From positions 1 to 5,115 of the forward strand of contig JAIXUR010000055.1 in the NCBI GenBank assembly GCA_027483425.1: a stretch of DNA of 5,115 bases, in the 5' to 3' direction. Under the pieces are notes generated by a model. The model was not told the DNA's origin, did not search any database, and saw nothing but the letters and a program-made list of their open reading frames with translations. Shown in pieces: positions 1 through 4,452 of this stretch. A program made the translations under genes and the position numbers. The stretch's first letter is position 1; every line of letters begins with the position of its first letter. The DNA comes from Cyanobacteriota bacterium (lineage in GTDB: Bacteria; Cyanobacteriota; Cyanobacteriia; Phormidesmidales; Phormidesmidaceae).

Positions 1-3
1 AAT

Positions 4-42
4 GGAGTCGGGAGTCGGGAGTCAGGAGTCAGGAGTCGGGAG
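4..42. repeat. GGAGTCR heptamer tandem repeat
   Basis: Five consecutive 7-nt units occupy 4-10, 11-17, 18-24, 25-31 and 32-38, followed by a partial GGAG at 39-42. Units one, two and five end in G; units three and four end in A, so the consensus is GGAGTCR. Short tandemly repeated repetitive heptamers are a known class of intergenic sequence in cyanobacteria, and this fits that description. The array may continue beyond the left edge of the window. It has no coding role that I can see. Confidence 0.85.
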
Positions 43-71
43 ATTTTTGGGGAATGAAGATCTCCCTCCGT

Positions 72-107
72 AGGGGCGCAGGGCCTGTGCCCTGGGAGGA
101 AGCCCCT
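72..107. repeat. GC-rich hairpin, possible dispersed intergenic repeat
   Basis: An inner perfect stem CAGGGC/GCCCTG (79-84 with 89-94) has a CTGT loop. An outer stem AGGGGC/GCCCCT (72-77 with 102-107) encloses it, with an asymmetric internal loop. The motif GTAGGGGCGCAGGGCC resembles palindromic elements scattered between genes in many cyanobacterial genomes. That resemblance is from memory and not tested here. It is not followed by a T-tract, so it is not a standard intrinsic terminator. Confidence 0.45.
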
Positions 108-330
108 GAGTTCATATCCAACAGCCCATGGCCCTAGAGGGGCCGTGACGCTGGACTGGGGCCGGTGACAATTTGTAGTACGGTACGGTGACACGGGTAC
201 TGGCCATGGTCTTAACCCAGAACATCCCAAGCGTGCGGTAGGGGCATGGCTAAAGAGATGCGCTCAGGGGAAATTCAGCTTTGTCGCCTAGGCTAAAACA
301 TCGGTGATGGCAGAGCGGCAGAGCATCTCG

Positions 331-369
331 GGTGGTGTCATAGGGCTGTCATGTCGGTGACACACCACC
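331..369. other. Imperfect inverted repeat (GGTGGTGTCA / TGACACACCACC)
   Basis: GGTGGTGTCA at 331-340 can pair with TGACACACCACC at 358-369. This gives ten base pairs with a two-nucleotide bulge around a 17-nt loop. No T-tract follows. It could be part of a small RNA or an operator-like dyad; the sequence alone does not decide. Confidence 0.4.
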
Positions 370-407
370 GTTACATAGTCTAGCTATGCTCGCAATGGGG
401 GGATAGT

Positions 408-430
408 TAGATGCTTGGCCCCAGCATCTA
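408..430. other. Perfect 8-bp inverted repeat (TAGATGCT / AGCATCTA)
   Basis: TAGATGCT (408-415) and AGCATCTA (423-430) are exact reverse complements around a 7-nt loop, TGGCCCC. The stem can be extended by a G-U and a G-C pair. The nearest T-run begins more than ten bases downstream, so it is a poor intrinsic terminator on the plus strand, and the minus strand also lacks a T-tract. Its function is unknown. Confidence 0.5.
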
Positions 431-1075
431 GCGCAGGTTCGGTTTTCCCAGGGGGCAAACCCCAATAGGTTAGAGGCCTAGATCCCCCAAAATGAAACTG
501 TTGTGCCAGATGTTAAAGGTTAAGGCTCCTAGCCTTGAACTGATGCATCTGATGCAGACCGCCCTGAAGGAGTTGGTTACTTTGAATAATGGAAACAAAC
601 CAGTCCCCCCATCCGTCAAGCAGCCAACTACAGGTGTAGTACTTTACGCAACCAGGGAGTTGTTATATTCTATAAGGAGTGAACTCATAATGGCTTCGAG
701 TTTTGAGCTGGAACCTTGAGCCTGAGTTCTGCCATGGGCAAGTGTTTTTCAGAGAGTAATGGCTCTAACCTCCAGAACTCTAGGCTCCACCAGGGCTCTT
801 TATTGGTTGATTCTGGCGGTCTGGCGTTGCGAGTAGTTAATTTAGTCCTGATTCTTAATTATTAATTGAGAGAATTGTAGGGACATAGTTTTAGGGTCGG
901 CGTGCGGATTGGTAGGTCATAGATCGGGAAAGCAGTCTACCTAGTCTCTCATCAGCGTCAGTAGGTCAGGTGGTTCTAGCAGAGTTAGGCATGGTGGCTC
1001 TGTTGGTTAGATATCTGACTCAAGGTATCAGTCATCGTTTTTGCTTCGATTCTAGCGTTTGCAGCATTAGTCAGT

Positions 1076-1085
1076 GGAGGAAAGG
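1076..1085 (+). promoter_or_regulatory. Ribosome binding site deciding the sigma-factor start
   Basis: The purine run GGAGGAAAGG lies 6-11 nt before the ATG at 1092. The in-frame upstream GTG at 1074 overlaps this run and has no Shine-Dalgarno sequence of its own. This favours ATG 1092 over the longer form, which would add only MEERLI. Confidence 0.75.
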
Positions 1086-1091
1086 TTGATC

Positions 1092-2075
1092 ATGGCCAAA
1101 ACAAAAACTCGTACGTTAAAAAGCAAGCCCCTCTACAGTGCCGACGCTGTACGCACCTACCTCCATGAGATTGGCCGGGTACCGCTGCTCACCCACGAAG
1201 AGGAGATTATCTTTGGCAAGCAGGTGCAGGCCTACATGGCTCTCCTGGAGATCAAGGAGCACCTGACAGGATCCCTGGGCCGTGGGCCTACGGAGACTGA
1301 GTGGGCCGAAGCGGCTGACCTGCCCCTAGAGAAGCTCAACTCCACTGTGCACCAGGGTGAGAGAGCCAAGCGCAAGATGATTGAGGCTAACCTGCGCTTA
1401 GTGGTGGCGATCGCGAAAAAATATCAGAAGCGCAACCTGGAGTTTTTAGACCTCATTCAAGAGGGCACTCTGGGTCTAGAGCGCGGCGTTGAAAAGTTTG
1501 ACCCCACCAAGGGCTACAAGTTTTCAACCTATGCCTACTGGTGGATTCGCCAGGCTATTACTCGTGCCATTGCCCAGCAGGCGCGCACGATTCGCTTGCC
1601 CATCCACATTACCGAAAAGCTCAACAAAATTAAGCGGGTACAGCGCGAGCTGTCTCAGCAGCTGGGCCGCAGCCCGAACGCTAACGAAATTGGTGAAGCG
1701 TTGGAGCTAGAGCCCAAGCAAATTCGCGAGTTTTTGGTGCTAGCGCGTCAGCCCATTTCCCTGGATGTGCGCATTGGCGACAACCAAGATACCGAGCTCC
1801 AAGAGCTGCTCGAAGACGACGGCATTTCGCCCGAGACTTTCACGGCTCAAGAGTCCCTGAAGCAGGATATTCGCAATCTGCTGTCGGAGCTCACGCCTCA
1901 GCAAAAAGAGGTGATTACCCTACGCTACGGCCTAGAGGATGGCAACGAGCTGTCGCTGGCCAAGGTGGGCAACCGCATGAATATCAGCCGGGAGCGGGTG
2001 CGTCAGCTTGAGCAGCAGGCCCTCAAGCACCTGCGCCGCCGCAAGGCCACGATGCACGGCTACATTGCCAGCTAG
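1092..2075 (+). CDS. RNA polymerase sigma factor, RpoD/SigA family, cyanobacterial group 2 (SigB/SigD-like)
   Basis: This 327-residue protein is a primary-like sigma factor that directs RNA polymerase core to promoters. Region 1.2 lies at about 16-49 (SADAVRTYLHEIGRVPLLT). Region 2 spans about 96-166 and includes the core-binding NLRLVVAIAKKY and the -10 recognition and melting segment YAYWWIRQAITRAIA. Region 3 lies at about 175-250. Region 4 (264-317) has a helix-turn-helix around LSLAKVGNRMNISRERVRQL for -35 contact. The protein is much shorter than the principal SigA because region 1.1 is absent. That, with LERGVEKFDP in region 2, is the group 2 pattern; such paralogues are typically non-essential and respond to stress, light, carbon or nitrogen. 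The SigB/SigD assignment is inference and would need a tree. The gene stands alone, with a long leader upstream and a strong terminator downstream. All conserved regions look intact. Confidence 0.95.
   Translation: MAKTKTRTLKSKPLYSADAVRTYLHEIGRVPLLTHEEEIIFGKQVQAYMALLEIKEHLTGSLGRGPTETEWAEAADLPLEKLNSTVHQGERAKRKMIEANLRLVVAIAKKYQKRNLEFLDLIQEGTLGLERGVEKFDPTKGYKFSTYAYWWIRQAITRAIAQQARTIRLPIHITEKLNKIKRVQRELSQQLGRSPNANEIGEALELEPKQIREFLVLARQPISLDVRIGDNQDTELQELLEDDGISPETFTAQESLKQDIRNLLSELTPQQKEVITLRYGLEDGNELSLAKVGNRMNISRERVRQLEQQALKHLRRRKATMHGYIAS
1407..1414. repeat. HIP1 palindrome GCGATCGC
   Basis: Exact highly iterated palindrome within the sigma-factor gene. HIP1 is strongly over-represented in many cyanobacterial genomes, and its density here supports a cyanobacterial origin. 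Confidence 0.9.
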
Positions 2076-2089
2076 GGAGTCAACTCCCT
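2074..2089 (+). other. Small hairpin overlapping the sigma-gene stop codon
   Basis: AGGGAG (2074-2079) pairs with CTCCCT (2084-2089) around a TCAA loop, directly before the main terminator stem. It overlaps the last two bases of the TAG stop. It may add stability to the 3' end or be incidental. Confidence 0.5.
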
Positions 2090-2140
2090 GGCCCCTGGCC
2101 TAGTCTGATTCATCAGACTAGGCCAGGGGCCAATTTTTTT
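2090..2140 (+). terminator. Strong Rho-independent terminator of the sigma-factor gene
   Basis: A perfect 19-bp inverted repeat (2090-2108 with 2113-2131) encloses a TTCA loop and is followed by AA and seven T residues (2134-2140). It begins 14 nt after the sigma stop codon. The T-tract serves the plus strand only. Read on the minus strand the same hairpin lies just beyond the stop of the convergent diguanylate cyclase but has no T-tract, so it may act there as a 3'-end stabiliser or a weak terminator. Confidence 0.95.
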
Positions 2141-2152
2141 GGTTAGAGTCAG

Positions 2153-3979
2153 TTAGGCTGTCTGGCTGCTGGCGCTGTAAAGCCATATTTCGACCTGGGT
2201 TTGGTTGCGACCGGATTGCTTGGCTCGGTATAGGGCCTGGTCGGCTCGGCTAATCAAATCGTTGATCTGGGGGAGCGATGTGATGGCGTTGGGGTCTGTG
2301 TTGGCGGGCCAGCACGAGAGCCCTAGGCTGGCGGTGACGGTAACGGTGCCGCTACTGGTATTGAAGGGAGTAGCGGCGATGACTCGACGCAGTCGCTCAG
2401 CCCCTATCCATGCCTGGGCACTGTCGGTTTCAGGCATGAGTAGAATGAATTCTTCGCCGCCATAGCGGGCCAAAATGTCGCTCTGGCGTAGGTTGGCCTT
2501 GAGGCGTAGGGCGGCATCGCGCAGTACGGCATCACCGGCCAGGTGACCATAGGTGTCGTTGACGGTCTTGAAGTGGTCAATGTCGATCATCATCAGGGTA
2601 ACCGGATGGTTAAAGCGGGCCGATCGGGCGATTTCTCGGCTGGCTAGATCGATAAAGTGACGGCGGTTATAGACATGGGTGAGGGAGTCGCGCATGGCAA
2701 GCTCCTCGAGGGCAATTTGGGCGGCTTTGATTTCGGTAATGTCTTCAACCGCGCCGTCGTAGTGGTGCAGAGTGTCGTGGTCGTCGGCGATCGCCCGCGC
2801 GATCACCCGCACCCAGAGGTCTCGACCGTTGGGGCGGGTCAGCTTAATTTCACAGTCCTTAAGGCTGCTGATCGGGCTGCCGGGCTGGCTGAGGTAGTCG
2901 CCCCACAGGATGGGTTGGCCCTGGGCCGATACAAGGCTGCTGGGCTGAATCGGACTGGCTTCTAAAAAGTCTGGGACGCTGTCGCAATCAAAAATGCTGA
3001 GCAAGGCTGGGTTGGCATCTAACGGCCACCCTTCGACACTGAACCGGCACAGCCCCATGGGGACGTGATCAATCAGACTGCGGTAGCGGGAGGCTGATTC
3101 TTGGAGGCGATCGACTATGCGCCGAGCTTCGGTAATGTCGTGCAGGAAGGTGACCAGGGCCGGGCGATCGCCATAGTTAATCGGGGCTGTGTAGATCTCT
3201 ACCTCCATAGTTGTGCCCCCTTTGCAGCGGAGTTGTCCGGTCACGGGGCCAGAGGTGGTGGATTGGAGAGAAAAGGTATCCTGCCCCGCAGGCAGGGCTA
3301 CCAGGTCAGCGAGGGTGAATTGCCCCAGTTCTAGACTGCTATAGCCGACCCACTGCATGAGGCATGGGTTGCCATAGACCAGGTGATCCGCTTGAAAAAT
3401 AGCTACCCCGAGGGGGGCCCGCTCTAAAATGGAACGAAACAGCCGCAGCCTAGCGGCTTTGCTTTGGGCGGCGAGGCTGGGTTGCACCAGTGACGACCCC
3501 TCCGCAGGGCATCCACAGGGCGCTGCGGATGAGGAAACGGCGGCGATCGTCTGGTGATCGCGGAGTCCTTCGGCGGCCTCCATATGTTGCAGGGCGAGTT
3601 CAAAGCTACTGGTCGATTTGTAGATGGCGGCTAGTTGTCGGTGACAGTCGTAGAGGGCGTTGAGATTGTGCTGCTCCAGGGCAATGGCGATCGCCTGCTC
3701 GATGGAGGCCACGGCCAGCGTCAGCTCCCCTTGCCCCAGATGAGCGTGGCCTAGGCGTTGCAGAGCGAGCACCTCCGCCTGGGCATTATGGCTTTGCTGA
3801 GCCAGGTTTAAGGCTTGGGAAAAGGCTGCTAAGGCTTGGGTGTAGTCGCCCTGGTTTAAAAAATCTTCGCCGCTGCTCAGACATAGAGCCATTTGATTAG
3901 AGGCTGCAATCATACGGGTACTGGCTGAACAGGGTAGGAGGCAAACCCTAAACCAGGACATCGTCTGGTCGGCTGCCAT
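2153..3979 (-). CDS. TPR-PAS-PAS-GGDEF diguanylate cyclase
   Basis: The 608-residue product should make cyclic di-GMP from two GTP in the cytosol; no membrane segment is evident. Three TPR-like helical pairs lie at about 37-66, 71-104 and 111-141 (FLNQGDYTQALAAFSQALNLA is typical of the first). PAS domains follow at about 181-286 and 297-418, each ending in a DITEA/DITEI junction. The GGDEF domain covers about 425-600. Its catalytic features are intact: DSLTHVYNRR (431-440), metal-binding Asp466 within DIDHFK, the GGEEF active loop (507-511), and an RxxD inhibitory site at Arg498-Asp501, five residues before GGEEF. It is therefore probably active and product-inhibited. The PAS ligand or signal is unknown; neither has an obvious haem or flavin signature. 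The start is uncertain. The ATG at 3979 lacks a clear Shine-Dalgarno sequence, and ATGs at 3961, 3913 and 3892 are in frame before the first TPR. It converges on the sigma gene and diverges from ctaC. Confidence 0.93.
   Translation of the reverse strand: MAADQTMSWFRVCLLPCSASTRMIAASNQMALCLSSGEDFLNQGDYTQALAAFSQALNLAQQSHNAQAEVLALQRLGHAHLGQGELTLAVASIEQAIAIALEQHNLNALYDCHRQLAAIYKSTSSFELALQHMEAAEGLRDHQTIAAVSSSAAPCGCPAEGSSLVQPSLAAQSKAARLRLFRSILERAPLGVAIFQADHLVYGNPCLMQWVGYSSLELGQFTLADLVALPAGQDTFSLQSTTSGPVTGQLRCKGGTTMEVEIYTAPINYGDRPALVTFLHDITEARRIVDRLQESASRYRSLIDHVPMGLCRFSVEGWPLDANPALLSIFDCDSVPDFLEASPIQPSSLVSAQGQPILWGDYLSQPGSPISSLKDCEIKLTRPNGRDLWVRVIARAIADDHDTLHHYDGAVEDITEIKAAQIALEELAMRDSLTHVYNRRHFIDLASREIARSARFNHPVTLMMIDIDHFKTVNDTYGHLAGDAVLRDAALRLKANLRQSDILARYGGEEFILLMPETDSAQAWIGAERLRRVIAATPFNTSSGTVTVTASLGLSCWPANTDPNAITSLPQINDLISRADQALYRAKQSGRNQTQVEIWLYSASSQTA
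2787..2794. repeat. HIP1 palindrome GCGATCGC
   Basis: Exact copy inside the diguanylate cyclase gene, near the end of the second PAS domain. Confidence 0.9.
3164..3171. repeat. HIP1 palindrome GCGATCGC
   Basis: Exact copy inside the diguanylate cyclase gene, in the first PAS domain region. Confidence 0.9.
3687..3694. repeat. HIP1 palindrome GCGATCGC
   Basis: Exact copy inside the diguanylate cyclase gene, in the TPR region. Confidence 0.9.
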
Positions 3980-4052
3980 GGATCGACGGTTATACGCGGC
4001 TTAAATCCTGGTCGCCCAGACGCTGCTGCATGGGTGCTTGACCCGGCCACCC

Positions 4053-4102
4053 TGCTGCGAGACTAAAGGTGCTGCGAAGCTAAAGGCGCTGTGAGACTAA
4101 GG
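4053..4102. repeat. Three-copy 17-nt tandem repeat
   Basis: Unit one (4053-4069) and unit two (4070-4086) follow the pattern TGCTGCGA-nnn-TAAAGG and differ at only two positions. Unit three (4087-4102) has three substitutions or fewer relative to unit one and lacks one A, making it 16 nt. The array lies about 75 bp upstream of the cyclase start and 350 bp upstream of ctaC. It could be a set of protein-binding sites or simply replication slippage. Confidence 0.8.
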
Positions 4103-4105
4103 CAA

Positions 4106-4132
4106 AAGGATAATGGGCGCAAGGATAAGGAT
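4106..4132. repeat. AAGGAT repeat cluster
   Basis: AAGGATAA occurs at 4106-4113 and again at 4121-4128, and AAGGAT recurs at 4127-4132, overlapping the second copy. The first two copies are 15 nt apart. They follow directly on the 17-nt tandem repeat. Function unknown. Confidence 0.5.
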
Positions 4133-4264
4133 CAACAAGGACGCGCTGATGCACAGAGATTCTCTAATCTTGGCAGTTACTACCCCTGACGCACAAAAAA
4201 TAAGTACTTTTTATTAGAATCCTGGTTTCTTAACGGCCCGTTAGGTTACAAAACTTTGTGAAAA

Positions 4265-4328
4265 TGCCCTGGGCTACGGGCAGAGTTGAAGCAAATCAAA
4301 AGTTTCGGCAGCCCGACTGGGTCTGCCC
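4265..4328 (+). promoter_or_regulatory. Mutually exclusive hairpins in the probable ctaC leader
   Basis: Segment A, TGCCC (4265-4269), can pair with the start of segment B, GGGCAGA (4278-4284). Segment C, GGCAGCCC (4307-4314), can pair with segment D (4319-4327: GGG, one bulged T, CTGCC) around a GACT loop. Alternatively B pairs with TCTGCCC (4322-4328) for seven perfect base pairs, which breaks both other stems. This is an attenuator-like topology, but no long T-tract follows stem C:D and it is not shown that this stretch is transcribed. Confidence 0.3.
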
Positions 4329-4347
4329 TTTAGCATGCAAGAGATAT

Positions 4348-4366
4348 GGCTAATGATTTTTTAGCC
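4348..4366 (+). other. GGCTAA/TTAGCC hairpin upstream of ctaC
   Basis: GGCTAA (4348-4353) and TTAGCC (4361-4366) are perfect reverse complements around the loop TGATTTT. The T-run is inside the loop, not after the stem, so it is not a conventional terminator. It lies about 85 nt before the ctaC start codon. Confidence 0.4.
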
Positions 4367-4421
4367 TTGGTAGTTAATTTGCAAGCCCTGATCGTCAGCG
4401 CGCCTTGGATGGGGGTTTGCT

Positions 4422-4429
4422 GCGATCGC
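4422..4429. repeat. HIP1 palindrome GCGATCGC
   Basis: Exact copy 23 nt upstream of the ctaC start codon, the only HIP1 site of the window that lies outside a gene. Confidence 0.9.
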
Positions 4430-4440
4430 ACCATCTCCCT

Positions 4441-4446
4441 AGGAGA
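4441..4446 (+). promoter_or_regulatory. ctaC ribosome binding site
   Basis: AGGAGA lies six to seven nucleotides before the ATG at 4453, at the expected spacing, and fixes this start codon. Confidence 0.8.
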
Positions 4447-4452
4447 GTAGCC

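Larger units (their letters stand above)
1..1073. other. Long intergenic region / sigma-gene leader without a supported gene
   Basis: I read both strands for open frames and found none with a convincing ribosome binding site, family similarity or useful length. The longest plus-strand frame (492-719, 75 codons) has no Shine-Dalgarno sequence before its ATG and no recognisable composition. No tRNA T-arm, tmRNA, RNase P RNA or SRP RNA signature was seen by eye. The stretch does hold a heptamer tandem repeat (4-42), three hairpin-capable inverted repeats (72-107, 331-369, 408-430), a promoter-like element with a nine-codon mini-ORF (643-719) and an AT-rich patch around 840-892. The part from about 720 onward probably contains the promoter and 5' leader of the sigma gene, but I could not place a convincing -35/-10 pair there. 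An unannotated small RNA cannot be excluded. Confidence 0.7.
3980..4452. other. Divergent intergenic region between diguanylate cyclase and ctaC
   Basis: This 473-bp region must hold the promoters of both flanking genes. No open frame in it looks real. From left to right it contains a 17-nt triple tandem repeat (4053-4102), an AAGGAT cluster (4106-4132), an AT-rich tract with the palindrome AAGTACTT (4202-4209) and a -10-like TAGAAT (4215-4220), the alternative hairpins at 4265-4328, a further hairpin (4348-4366), a HIP1 site (4422-4429) and the ctaC ribosome binding site. On the minus strand TATAAC (3994-3989) is a -10-like element close to the cyclase start, without a good -35. I could not place either promoter with confidence. 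Confidence 0.75.

Noticed and set aside
431..490. GGTTCG plus G/C runs suggesting a tRNA or SRP RNA fragment
   Set aside because: No acceptor stem, anticodon arm or complete T-arm can be built, and the SRP core motif is absent.
492..719. 75-codon plus-strand open frame
   Set aside because: It has no Shine-Dalgarno sequence, no recognisable domain and an ordinary noncoding composition; only its last nine codons follow an SD-like sequence.
1489..1710. Plus-strand 73-codon frame within the sigma gene
   Set aside because: It is out of frame inside the highly conserved sigma regions 2 and 3.
2657..2965. Plus-strand 102-codon frame opposite the diguanylate cyclase
   Set aside because: It is antisense to the PAS/GGDEF coding region, where the minus-strand protein has intact conserved motifs.
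4170..4198. TTGGCA as a -35 box for ctaC
   Set aside because: At 17-18 nt spacing the downstream hexamer is A-rich (ACAAAA) and does not resemble a -10 box.
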